From: Chloromonas sp. AAM2
Taxonomy: Eukaryota > Chlorophyta > Chlorophyceae > Chlamydomonadales > Chlamydomonadaceae
Length of the DNA: 64,000 nt
Assembly (NCBI GenBank): GCA_004335635.1
Contig: QAXH01005564.1
Location: 37,634 to 101,633, forward strand
Reading direction: 5' to 3'
This document shows positions 36,464 through 48,797 of this stretch, one piece after another. Each line of letters opens with the position of its first letter. Position 1 is the first letter of the stretch. Under the pieces are notes generated by a model that saw nothing but the letters and a program-made list of their open reading frames with translations, was not told the origin of the DNA and made no database searches. The position numbers and the translations under genes were made by a program.

Positions 36464-39400
36464 CTACGCGAGGATGTGTTTGAGCTTGTCCATGAGCTGT
36501 GCATCCCCCCTGCAGGCCTGCACCATTGCACCGCCCACCTCCCGCCCACCCATGCCATACCCCGCCGCCACGGCCAGTAGTCCTTGCAGCTCAGCGGGAC
36601 TCAGGCTCTGCACCAGACCTCGCGCTATGGATGCAGCCCGCAGCGCAGCCTTACTGCGCACCTCTGCATTGAATGCCGCAGCAGGCCCCTCCCCAGCGTG
36701 AGCTGTGACAGTGCTGCTGTCAGGTATGGCGCTACCGCTGCCACTGCACCATGCAGCCCCCAGAGGATCGCACACGTAAGCCAGGACAGTCACCGCTGCG
36801 ACCACCGCCGCCACGCCCCCACACGCCTGTGCCTTGCGCAACTCATCAGTGGTGAGGCTATGTGCGAATGCGCCCACCACGCCGGGGTCCTTGCAGGGGT
36901 GGGCGCGCAGCTGGGCGGCAATGGGCGCCACACACAGTGCCACGGGAGGCAACAGGTGCAACGCCTGGTCCTGCACAAGCAAACAGGGACAGGAAAACAG
37001 TCAAGGTTTTTGCAACCACTCGAACCTACTCATACCTGTCCTTACTCATCTTGTCTGTTCCTGGCATATTCTAGCATAGACAGCAGTCACAATCTGTGCA
37101 ACCGTTTCTCCTATCCATACGTAGATTTCCTGGTGTGTTGTAATCACAATCCGCGTCAGTTGAATTCTCTGGCCAGCCCTAAAACAGTGATCAATCGTGT
37201 CCCCAGCCCCACACACCTGTGCCAGGCATGTCCACACGGCCTGCTGCACGGGTGCGGCTGTGCCGGGCGTGAGCAACAGTGCCATGTGCTGGGCATTCAG
37301 GGAGTCCCCAAACGAAGACGCTCCGCCAGGCGCACACTGCACCAGCCGGGTGGCAGCGGGCCGCAAGCGTACCGCCATGTCAGCGCGGCCAGGGGCCACC
37401 GCACACTGGGCTCCATCCACTGAGCGGCCTGCATGTGCATACGCGTGGTGCATGCACGCCATATTTCCATACCAGACGCACGTGGACCACACATGTACGT
37501 TTTGTATTAAGGGCCACATGCACCAGCCACGTAACAAACATGGCAGCACGGTCCCTGGGATCATTACCTATCACACTGCTCCTTTACCTGCGCATCTGTT
37601 TGCTCATGCTGACCATCGTGTGTTGGCCCGCCCATGCGCTGCTGCTGCGCCAGCTCCATGCTGTTGTATGCGTACGCCAGGTGCAGCGCGGGCGACAGCT
37701 TGGCCCCAGCACCGCCGCAGCAGCGGCTCAAAAAGTGTGATCCGGCAGCCTCCAGCGCACACACCTGCCGAGCAGGATGCACATGGGCAGCCATCTACAT
37801 GCTGGGTGATGGCCGTTTTCACATACTCGCAGGGGGGCTGGCAGGCGACCGTTTAACAATATGGGCTGATTGTGTGAATGCATTTGCCAAGGTGTGTGTT
37901 CAGTTTAATGCGTTTAGCATCTTCAAGCTCAGAGATGTTGGGCGGTCCGCTCTGAAGCAGCCAGCCGTGCACGTTCCCGGCTGGTTAGGCAAGACCATGA
38001 ACTCACTCACGTGCATGAGGGCCGCGGCCACCGGGTGCACAGACGGTGCCCTCCCGGTCCTGCCGCCCGCAGCGCCCCTGCCCGCCCCCCTCGGCGCCTG
38101 CAGGGGCGGTGGCACCACCAGAACCTCGCCCATATGCCATGTGGGGGGAGCAGGCAAGCGTGACTCGCCCACGTCATTCAAATGTGACGATGGAAACCGC
38201 TGCACTGCCCTAGATGGCCCGCCAGCACTGGCTTGTGGCTGCTCTCCGTGCTGCTGCTGCTGCGCAGGCGGGCTTGGTTGTGCGGTGTCCGGCTCTGGCA
38301 CTGCAACCATGGAGAGCCAGGCTGCAGCCCAGCCGTCAAACAACACCCTGGACGTAGCTGCTGTATCAAGGCTGTCAGGTGGGGGGTAAGGGAAGTTGGT
38401 TGGAGCGGCTGCAGGCAGCAGCCCCTGCACTGACTCTTCATGAGAAGCATTGGGCGTGGGGTCAGCGGGAGATGAGGCGCTGTCTGCAGATCCGTTACTG
38501 TGTGGGGGTAGCGAGCTGGCCATGGCGTGAAAGCCCACCCCAGCGGCAGACAGATGCAGCACAGGACACGTGTGCTTCAGCGCGTGTGAGGCAGTGAGGG
38601 CGCGGTGCAGCAGGTGCTGCAGGCGTGCTGGTGCAGTGAGCAGACGGAGGGCGGTGAGACACTGCATCTCGGCACCGGGCGGGGACACCACCAGAACAGT
38701 CAACAGAGCATCTGTAACCGCAAGCACCTCTGCTGACCCGGAATCCACGGCGCCGGAGCCGTTGCCAGTTGATGGACTATCGGGCCTAACATCATGCGGC
38801 ATCTCGCAAGAACTGCCGCCTGTTGCCTCCGGCTGTTCCGATAATGTATCGCTGCTTTGCTGCACAGTTTCCGATTGTACGTTGTCTGCTGAACCTGCCC
38901 CGGTAGCAGAGCTCTGACTGGTGCTGGTTGTGCTTGGGCCGCATAGATCGGCCACCTGCAACATGAGCCTGACCTTCGGTTGCCATGTGGCCAGGGCAGC
39001 TGACTGCCAGGGCTGCAGACCGGTGCTGGAACCCAGATGGTGTGCAGCAACACCGTCTACCAGGTGCTGGGCCAGCCCTGGCAGCAGCAGCTGCGCCAGC
39101 TGGTGGTGGGCAGGTGGCGCTGGCGAGGCGGCGTCAGGTGTGTGCGGCAGGGCCTGTGCCAGACGCAACAGTCCTGCCAGGAGCTCGGCCACAGCCACCT
39201 GCAACACAAGGCATGAGTGACAGACGCTGACGCTGACAAACCAACACCACAGGATACAAATGAAGCAAATGGAATTTCCACTAAGGGCCATATGCAAGGA
39301 GTGCACACACTGACGAGCGTATCACTGAGCCGCAGCAAGGAGCAACAGATGGAGCAGATGAGAGGCCTGTCAGAGGCCAGGAGGCAATTGTCAACACGGA

Positions 39401-42400
39401 AAACCAAGGCACCCATAGTTGAGTACCCAAGTGAGGATTGTTGCAATCTGAGCTCGCCTGCCGCGCCATGCCACGACCCTCCTGTAACACACCTGATGTG
39501 GGGCCAGCACCAGGTCAGGATGTGGCAGACCACACTTCATGCCGCCCTCCTTGCCTCCACCACCCGCTACCACCACCAGTTGCTCAGAACATGTGCTCAG
39601 TATCGCCCTGCCCATCGCCCTGCACTTGTCCTGGGTCGCACTTGTTTTGACTGGTCCCCGTCGCTGCTGAAGCAGTTCGAGTGCCACATGCCCTGTGCTG
39701 TGCTGCCAGGTGGGTAGGACATGCCCTGTGGCTGCTGATGGCTGACCCGTTGGTGCTGCAGTGTGTACAGAGTTGCTAGGCTGAGTGTGCGTCATTGGTT
39801 GGCTGGATGCGGTGTGATGCTGTGCCGGGAGCAGGCCTGATGCATTGACTGCTGCAGTGAGGGGTGCCCACACACCAGCAGGGGCTGCGGGGATGGTGCA
39901 CCAGTAAGTGGCAGCGGCGTGCAGTGCAGCGGCCCAGCAGCTCACAGCTGCGGTGGCGGGCGGCAGCAGCAGCAACGGGTGCAGGCCTTCGGAGTGCCTG
40001 CAGCAGAGCAAGAAGTGGTAAGGATTGGTTATAATGCCCAAACCAGAGCCAAGAAGTGGAAAGTAGTGGGAAGTGTTGAAGTAGGCAAGGGGCCAGGCCT
40101 TGGGCATGTCAACCACTTGCTCCAGCTTTGCACACAGCGTGCGACACATTCACCCCAGGAGTGGTGGGGCGGCTGACTGCACAGGCAAGTGCAGCCCCTT
40201 GCCAGTGGTAGTGCATGCAATTCGTTTTCCAACACATTCCACCAAGGCATGGTGGGCCTGTTGGCAGTCATCAAGGGCCTGTACGCATCTCTCACCAGTG
40301 TTTCCACTGCATGGGGCCGCCCCCCGCAGCCGGCAGCATGTCATGCAGTGTGGCCATGTGCGTTGCCATGCAGCGTAGCGCGTGCCCAGAGAGCCATGAG
40401 GCGGCTGCTTCGGAGGCGAGCGCTGCCGCTGTGCCCGGCTGGATCATGGGCGCGCCCAGGCTGCGATCGCCTGCGATTGCACACCCAGATGCACACACAC
40501 TTGCAGCACGTGACGTTTGAGGTGTTCCTCCACAATGCAAAGACTGCTGCAGGCATGCACATGTGCTGCACATGATGTTTAGGTGCTTCACCACAGCGCA
40601 GATACTGCGGTTTGATAGCTGTTCTCCATGACATTGGCTGCTGAGTTGAGCTGGTCCATTCTGGTGCATGCCACAAGGACAGCCACACGCCAGCCATGCT
40701 GGTCCTGCATGCAGCCCACCTGCAGCAATTGCCAGTGCATGTGACAGCACTGCGTCCAACAGCACGTGCACCTCACGTGCCAGATGCCACCTCAGCACCC
40801 CAAGCAGCTCCACACCGCCTGGCCTTACCCCGCCATCCCCGCCCTGGCTCTCCCCCTCAACACCATTGGCCATGTGCCCGATGCCCTTACTGCCTCCTGT
40901 GGTGCTGGAGGGCGCGAGGAGGGGTGGTGGGGTCATGAGCGGGCACAGAACTGTGTGCATGCCCTCAAAGCTCATGAGTGAGATGCCGTGTGAGACGCAC
41001 ACGCGCCACAGCCTCAGCGCCTCCACTGCCACCAACGCATGCTGCACACGCAGCTGTGGCGACATGGTCCCACATGCGGTTGTGCTGTGGGCCCCAGTGG
41101 CGGGTGAGCGTTGGGCCAGTGCAGCACACGACACCAGCAGGTGGCCCTGGATGGAGGGAATCAGTCCTGTGAGAACGGGGGAAGGGCATGGGTAGGGGCA
41201 GTTTGGGCAGGTGCCATGAAAGCAAGCCCCAAAGACCTTAACGCACGTCAGACCCAGACTGTTGGCGATTGAGAAACCCAGTGGAGTGTGCATTGACATG
41301 ATGAACGTGCGTGTCGGCCGTGCCATCAGTGCCGTTCGCTCTGAAACGCGCGTTTGCCGTTCACCGCCCTGCCAGTGATACAGATGCCCATACAGACGGA
41401 TGAGAGCCGAGGCACTGGTGCAGGCGGATGCAGAGCCCCTGGCGTGAACTGCATGATTCCCTAGTGTGAATGAGACGCAGAGCTTCGCTCACCTGCTGTG
41501 CGTATCAATTGCGCTGCGGTGACTGACGAGGAGCAGATGAGGCGCAGGACACGCAGCGCATGGGCCTGTACAGCCGCCCCCACCGCCCCTGCACCGCCAC
41601 CTGTGTCAGCCTGCTCCTGCTGCAGCAGCTGTGGCTGCCCCACCTGCTGTGGCTGCTGTACCGGAGTCTCAGTGGGCACAACGCCGGCAGGGCTGGCTTC
41701 AGTCTGTCCCTGTGCAGGTGGTATTGCTGCCTCCGGCTGTGCATGCGGGAGCAACAGTGCTTTCAGCTGCTCCAGCAGCCCAGGACACCTGCAGTCCAAG
41801 AGGCACACGTTTTTGTCACATGGAAGGCGTGTGAATATGCCTGACTGCCTGCCCACAGCCCCTGCCCCCTGCCCCGGGGTCGCCTGCAGGGTGGTCCCTG
41901 TGATCTCAATGGCTGCCGAGCCATCTGCTCCTCTTCTTCCCTGTACTGCACCGCCTGCCCCTGCCCTGTGTTGGCCCCACCTGACCATCTCCATGGCCGC
42001 TGCCTCGCTGTGTGCCGCCACCGCCTCCAGTACCGCCAACATGTGGTGCGTGTGGCCCGCGCTGGGTTGTGTGCTGGACAGGAGGTAGCACAGCCGGGGA
42101 AGCACCTGCGGACACATGCAACCGCGTGCACCCTTGATCAGTGTCAAGTTTGCCGGTGCTGGCAGAGGTGAGTCTACAGGTACCTTCACCTGTCCTGCCA
42201 GACCACGTTTCCCACGGTTCGTTCAGATATGAGTCGAGCAGAAGGACATCGCCGCCATTACAAACGTGTCCAGGCATGGCTGCTGTAATGCAAGCCCATG
42301 GTCGCCTTACGCACCTGCATTTGCACGAGGCCCGCCACCGGGTCCACAGTGCCCACATCCTCCGGTGTCCTCTCCTCCTCATCCCCCTCAACCTGCCGCT

Positions 42401-45400
42401 GCTGCCGTGCCGCCTGCTGCTGCACTACTGCCTGCGCGGCCCAGGTGGCCCCCGCCACAGTGCGTGTCAGGGGTGCCTGGCGGGGCACGGGCCAGCTCAG
42501 GCGCGGGCAACATTCGAGCGCCTCCCACTGCACCACCTCCTCCGCCCCCCCAGCAACCAGTGCTGCCAAGGCGGCCGCAGCCGCCCCCGCCACCTGCAAC
42601 TGTGGGTCATCCAGCGCCAGCCGCAGGTGGCTAGCAGCTCCCAGGTCAGTTACAAGGTACGCCCACACCTGCTGCCATGTGGGTGTGGGCTGGCGTAGGT
42701 CGTGTGCATCTAAGAGGTGTGTGGGCATGGGGACGGGGCGGGCGCAGGGGGCGGTGCCGAGGGAGCCGGAGTCCTGGGGCGTGGGGCGGGCGGCCGTCAG
42801 CACAGCACGCAACATGCGCAGCGCGGCGATGCGCTGGGGTGGGTGGGAGGAGCGGGCCAGCAGCAGCAGCTCCGTGATTGTGTGACCCTCCGGCACACTC
42901 CCCTCATCCTGCAGGTGAGCACAGTCGCATGTTCAAAACCATGCTTTGCGCAGCTGGCAACAGCTTGTGAAACTATAGATAGCTTGTGACTTGGTGCCGG
43001 TTGCACACACATGCACCTGCCCTGAAAGTCAGCGGACATGCAGCCCCATTGAACTGATGCTTCTGTTCCCTTCCCAGTCTTACAACAGTCCCAGCCCGCC
43101 GGTTTTAACTTGCTAATCTCACAGCTCCAATCCCACGCCTTGCCGCCTCACCTTGCGCAGCTGGTCCCTCATGAGCACGTGCGCCACTGTCTGCACCTCC
43201 TCCCGCACCTGCACACCGAGCACCTCCCCGCCCAGACCCCACCGCACACGCGCATGCAAGCGCGGGTCAGCGGGCAGGCTCTGCGGGTCATCGGGCCCCT
43301 GAGCCAGCCCCGCATCAGGACCACTGCTCGGCCCTTGCGCCTGTACTGGTCGTTGGCCTGCAACCGTTCCTGGCACACTGCCTGGGGTGGCTGCTGCGGG
43401 CAGAGGGGCAGCGGTGGTGGAGGCAGAACGGGTGAGCTGACTGGGTAGGCTGGGAATAGACTGTCCTGACGCTCCACTGCTGTGTGCCACCCGCTGGACT
43501 GGATCTGCATTCCCGGCCAACTGAGGCCCGACCTGAGCCTGCGGGCCTGGTGTGCTGGGCGTACCTGCAGTCACGTGTGGCAAATGTAAGGGTTCGATTG
43601 TGCGCAGTGACTGGCCTGCTGAGAAGGACTGAGCAACACGGATGAGCGCTGGGTGTGCTGCTGTGATGGCACGATGGCACAGGCGGCAACTGTTCGCCAG
43701 ACGCCTGGTACCAAAGAATGCCTCCCTGGCCTGCTGGCTCTCCACACCGACAGTCTATCAGCCGTCCGTTCGCACCCATGCACACCAACACCCTCAGCTG
43801 CAGCATTGCCACCATGACCATACCACTATTTGCGCCCTGCTGTCTTGAAGGGATACAGGCTATGCCTTCTTGCAATGGCGTCAACAGAGAACTGTGCAAC
43901 TCACGGCTCAGCCGCATGGTGCACCTTCATCGCTTACCTGCTTTCCTGGCCCCTCTGGCCTTGAGGAACGCCAGTGTGCTAGCTGGCAGTCTTGACGATA
44001 GCTCTTCCACAGCCTCCTGCACCTGTGTGCTGCTCATGCCTGACATGACACCCAGGTTCTGTTGGTGAATGCCGTCAGGGTCCCTGGCGACCAGGCCACC
44101 AGTGGGAGTGCCGGGGCTGGGCGCATGTGGGCCGGAGTGTGGGGCAGGCGCATCCACAGCAGAGGTCAATGCTGCTGTGCCAGGTGCGTGCGTGTTGGTG
44201 CGTCTGGTGGCCGAGGCAATGGGCGCTTTGCGACTGAGAGCAAACTGCAACCATCAGCACAGGAAAATACGCCCTTGCTGACAGCCGCAAGTGGTAGAGT
44301 TTAGTGTAACATGTCTGGGTGCCTGAGATGTTTGGGCTTCAGAAGCTTCTACCCTGTGCTCTGAAGCCCAAGCCTGCCTGTGCTATGGACTCCGCTGTCA
44401 ACCTGGTATAGGCTGGGCTGACGAAGCACTGGCAAGGCCAGACTATGCGGGCAATTTGAAACCATCCAGAGCGCATGATTGCCTGTAGCCACTGCAGCAT
44501 TTGCCCTTGCCAAGCCCCTGCCAAGCCTTTGTCTTGCAACTCTCGCTGTGCCGCACCAGCCTTTGCCTCTCACCTTGGATTCTCTGCGGTGCACCGCCAG
44601 GGGAAAGGCTGTGGCAGATGGGGCCAGCATGCCGACCCCTGGTCTGCCAGCACTGCCGCTTGGTGGTGGTTGGTGCATGGGACGCTCTTGTATCTCCCCC
44701 ATGACATCTGACACTGCCATGTAAATGACATCTGCAGCTGCACACACGGCAGGCCTCCGTGAACAGAGTGCATGGCTATGAGAGTCATGCACATGGCCTA
44801 CGCGCCTGGCGTGTGCAGGGGCAGCATGTGCCCAACACAAAGCAGGGCGCACACAGATGGCTGCAGTGGTGGCGGGCATGCTCATACTGTCATGCATGCA
44901 ATTGCTGATGCACATGCAGACATGTGCAGCCCATGAGCAGATACTCACTGTGGGAAAGTGGTCGAGGCCGGCATGTGCACCGGAGGATTGTTGAACGTGA
45001 ATCGCTAAGCCGGCACACGTCTGATGCGTTGCATGCCGTGCTGTAGTAGTGCATGATAGCTATGCCTCCGGCACTTGTATGGTGGCCGAACAATCTGTGC
45101 TGCAGCATGCCTCACAATCCGCCTCACCTTTTGCACCAAAGGGGTTAGGCAGCAGCCAGCATACCTTCGCTGTACCCAGGATCAAATGCTGAATATGCAT
45201 GCCCTGTCTTGTTGTAAGAATGATATGCTCGAGCACCATGGTGTGCGATAGCACGAAGAAAGCGCACACCAATCACATGGTGACAAAAAGCATGCCCACC
45301 CAACGTCTTGATCACCAGCACATGTGCTCCTACAGCACACCTTTGCCATGCGGTATGTCATTGGAAGAGCTGAGATCAGGCTGTGATGCTCCTGTGGGCA

Positions 45401-45639
45401 TGCCACTGCTAGCTCCATCAGCGGCTGCAGCTGGTCTGGCCACGCGTGTTACACGTGTGACAGCAGCAGCTGGAGCCTTGTTGTTGGACAGGAACGCTTG
45501 CTGCGCACATCATGGCTCAAGGCACATGCGTCAGGGGGCCAGCCGAGCACAGGAAGGTGCTTGCATGTTGACTTTGCGTCACCTGCTGCATGAGTAGCTC
45601 ATCTTCTGTCTCCGCTGCCAAAGCTTTCTTCCTGTCCAT
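36464..45639 (-). CDS. RPAP1/MINIYO homologue (RNA polymerase II-associated protein 1)
   Basis: Large helical-repeat protein that in plants (MINIYO) and animals promotes Pol II assembly or nuclear import and elongation. Fifteen minus-strand exons: 45639-45583, 45500-45341, 44737-44574, 44244-43938, 43564-43152, 42908-42315, 42105-41981, 41788-41493, 41166-40720, 40470-40296, 39997-39493, 39198-38011, 37794-37588, 37405-37217, 36970-36464; all phases agree (about 1777 aa). Family landmarks in order: TEDELLMQQ/QAFLSNNKAPAA near the N-terminus; VMGEIQERP...AFPLAVHRR; the RPAP1_N block (IHQQNLGVMSGMS, VEELSSRLPASTLAFLKARG); the RPAP1_C block (RVRWGLGGEVLG); and PEGHTITELLLLARSS, which matches the plant proteins' GYTIQELxxLxRS. 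The rest is Ala/Leu-rich HEAT/ARM-like helices with disordered inserts. Exon 14's acceptor (CCCAG|TGTGCG) and exon 13's (GTAG|ATG) are the weakest. Not recognising further exons between 45341 and 44737 is possible. Confidence 0.85.
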
Positions 45640-47730
45640 GGTTTCAGGAGAGGCTGGCGAGTGAGGTAAGCACGTCCAAGATTATAATTATTTTCCCACA
45701 AGTGTTTGCAGTGTCATTCCTGACAGTGATATCCAAGTTCGTCCCATGCAGAGATGAGACTCCCAGAGGAGCAACGCGATGTCGTTGATAACAGCACAAA
45801 CGGCACGACGAGAAACCACTGCTAACTACACGCTGACAGACATGGATGCGTTCGATGAGGCGAGATTGCTGACGTAAATGTCTCAAACAGCTTTTCCCTG
45901 TTTTGTCTTCTTGTGTGATTTTCAGCATTCAGAGTGAGAATGGGACGACCTGACCTTGCAAGGTGATATGCGTGCAACAAGCATGGGCTTGTCAGTGGAA
46001 GGGTTGCTGCCAGGCTGCCGGGCCACCCCCTGGCAGCCTTGGAGTAACCCTGGAAGAGAAGCAACAAGCCCATGCTATTTGCAGACAGGCTAGCCGGTGG
46101 GAGGACTCGTAAAGTGGTATTTGAACATTCAGGTCTTGGCAGTGGATTGGCTCTGGAGCCTGCTGTGTTGCAGCCTGCATTGGGTGGCTATTCAGAAATG
46201 CCTGGTAATATGAAGTAAGGCCCAGAATGCAACATTATCCGGCAGTCAACAGGCTCAACGCAGTCTTTTATACAAAATTGCATACCGCAAGTGGTTAAAT
46301 TGGTCCTGCAGATGTCAGCATAGTGACTCTGGTGTCGACCTGCCATGTCTGGTGCCACATGTCTGGTAATTAAGTGGGACACCACCACCAAGCTTGGTTC
46401 GCTTGTGCAGGCATATTGTGCGCCTCATATATGCCTGCCAGGCCGCTCCGGCACTTGATAAGCAGCAGCAAGCGGGCATGAGGACCAGTCTCCGAAACCT
46501 TGACAGGAGAAGGTGCCGTTTAAGCCTCGTCGAGTCAAGTTCTGGGGGCAGCACGTTCAAGGGAGTGTCTAAGCACCGAGTCAACCAATCACTGACCAGA
46601 GGCTGCTGATTCCGGATTGGGCCAACAGTTTCGAATTCAAACACGGTCTGTTGGTGAGTGGCCGGATCCGGGTGGTCTTGCAAACTGACGCCTCGACGCG
46701 CGCTGTGCCTGTGCGTGTCAGGCTCTATAGGTATTGGTACGCATACACATGGAGAGGTCCATCCACCCTGATGCATGGCTCTTCAGCAACGCCTCTGCAC
46801 ATTGGGATCTGCAAGGTATATACCTGGTCTGCACCTGGCATGCTACTGTTGAAGCAAGACACTTGACCTGGGTTCCTGGGTTCCTGAGTGTCTGGTTATA
46901 CACCGGGCTTGCGGCAGCCATGCACGGGCAGTCTCTGGGTCTTGCGCTGGGTGTATGGGTCTCTAGGGATGCAGCGGCATGCTGTGCGTTACTTACTATG
47001 TCCTGTGGTCGCCAGTTCTGGGACAATTTCCCAGGCCGTTATTAGGGGGTTACTTCTCGCATATTCCTTAGATTTGCTAAATCTACTAACCATTGAATTT
47101 CCAGCTATATTTCATGTAAAATTGTACCAATTTGTGAATACTTCCTAGCCCTAGGGACATCACAACTTGAATACATTATGAGACGACACAACAATCGTCA
47201 TTCAGGATCTGGTGCGCTTGAATGTGCACTGAAAACTCAAGATAGACTGGTCCTCAACTGATTCGTTTTGAATGGGCACTGGTCACACCACACATGCCAA
47301 GTAGTTGGTAAACCTTGACAACTTCTTACAGAGTATGACAAGCCAGGGAAGGACACTGCATGTGCTCCTTGTGTTGGCCATACACACCGAACTGTGCAAT
47401 GACCGGAAGTTTGAAAAAAACGTTTGACGCCATGTACTGTACTGTTGGCACACAATTGGCACACGGTTTCAAACATGACATCGCCAGGCTGAACTCTCAA
47501 CCTCAGACAGTCAATTCATGGAAAGTGTCGACGCCTTGCCTGTTGCGCTTGCCATCACCCTGCCCCTACTGCCAGGCAGCTTTCCGTACAGTGGTCCTTC
47601 CTCCCACATTGGTCCCTTGCGCCACTGCGCCCACAATGCTGCAACCCAGGATGGTGGTCCAGGGCTGGCAACGCCGACTGCCTCTGCTCTGTTAGCACCC
47701 TCAGGACGCCAGTACCCCACCAACTGGCCA
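45640..47730. other. Spacer, no gene recognised
   Basis: This is the 5' region of RPAP1 on the left and the 3' side of the minus-strand exons at 47731 on the right. The open frames show no familiar sequence. A dispersed-motif copy lies at 47011-47031. The stretch 45991-46062 contains an imperfect palindrome around TGCCAGGCTGCCGGG and CCCTGGCAGCCT. Confidence 0.45.
47011..47031 (+). repeat. Dispersed motif, copy 4
   Basis: GCCAGTTCTGGGACAATTTC, identical to the core of the copy at 35112-35151. Confidence 0.65.
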
Positions 47731-48092
47731 TCAGCGAAAGTACTTGTACTTGAGGTTGGGTGCTGGCATCCACGAGAAGCCAGGCGGCAGGCCTTCGTCG
47801 TGATTTGAAGCACCTGCGTAGCACAACAAATGCAGTTTAACGACGCGAGTGCTGGTGGCAAAGGTCGCGCACCCGACTGTCCTACAAATACATGTGCGAG
47901 CTGGCCTTAGGACCTGTTCCTATCTACCCAGCTTCTAGCCAGCTGCTGCGATAGGGCGTTGCCGCGCCCACCACTCCCCGAACAACACATAGCACTCACC
48001 GGCAACACTCTTCGCGGCACGCAGCTCCTCGCCCGTCTTGCCCCTCTTGGTAGTTGAGCCAGGGTTGTGCAGCACCTTGCAGGAATTTGCAC
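47731..48092 (-). CDS. Last two exons of an unrecognised gene
   Basis: Two minus-strand exons, 48092-48000 and 47813-47731, join in phase (GCCG|GTGAGT donor, TACGCAG acceptor). They encode a 57-residue C-terminus with SCKVLHNPGSTTKRGKTGEE in the first exon and LPPGFSWMPAPNLKYKYFR as the final residues before TGA. The first exon also has a good acceptor (GGTGTGCAG). Lys-rich and Pro/aromatic-rich; no domain recognised. Upstream exons must lie between 48093 and the start of ELP5 on the opposite strand; I could not find them. The alternative is a chance match of splice signals. Confidence 0.4.
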
Positions 48093-48418
48093 CTGCACAC
48101 CAGAGAATTTGCACCCACACAAGCTGTGGGTTGGCGCACGCCCCATGTACATGATGCGTGATGCAATTATCGCAAGCACACAAGCCAGCTTAAGGCTGCT
48201 GCAATTGGCCCGGGGGATCAGGCATCTCTTCATGCACACACTCTGCATGCACACACTCTTGGACGATGCTGTCCCAGAAGTGGCAGTGCACCGTCTACCA
48301 CAACACGCGATGTTCACTCCGCTGTTCAACCCATGTGCGAATGACACGCACACATACACATGTTTTACTGACACACAATGGTTCCTGGCGGTAATACAGA
48401 CCTATTCACACAAGAACT

Positions 48419-48448
48419 GCCCCAGAACTGGCAAACTTCTTTTTTTTA
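48419..48448 (-). repeat. Dispersed motif, copy 5
   Basis: CCCCAGAACTGGCAAACTTC followed by a T-run. It lies upstream of ELP5. Confidence 0.6.
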
Positions 48449-48636
48449 TTAGTCGTACAGACAAAGGCTGCATCCGACTAGGTGGCAGCTCCATCATTAA
48501 ACGCGAACACCAAAGGTCAAACTCGATCACTTCACTTGCATTGTGAACAGCAAGGCAAGAAAAAGGGAAGACAAGACAAGACTGATCTAACTAACCGTCC
48601 ACCCAGTCAGTTGCATGATGAAAGTTGGTTTTGTCG

Positions 48637-48672
48637 CATCACATCACATCACATCACATCACATCACATCAC
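48637..48672. repeat. ATCAC pentanucleotide microsatellite
   Basis: About seven perfect tandem copies of ATCAC in the presumed 5' region of ELP5. Confidence 0.9.
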
Positions 48673-48797
48673 GGTGAGACCATACATGTCGTATACGGCA
48701 ACCTCACATACCCAAGCACAAACTCCGATAGTAAATACCAATTTTAGGCTGATTGGGTGCTGTTGCAAAGTGTTGTTGATTGGCTTGGTGGTAGGCA

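Noticed and set aside
37900..39306. A single 468-codon minus-strand open frame
   Set aside because: It is not a gene by itself. Its middle (38011-39198) is one exon of the RPAP1 homologue; the ends run into flanking introns.
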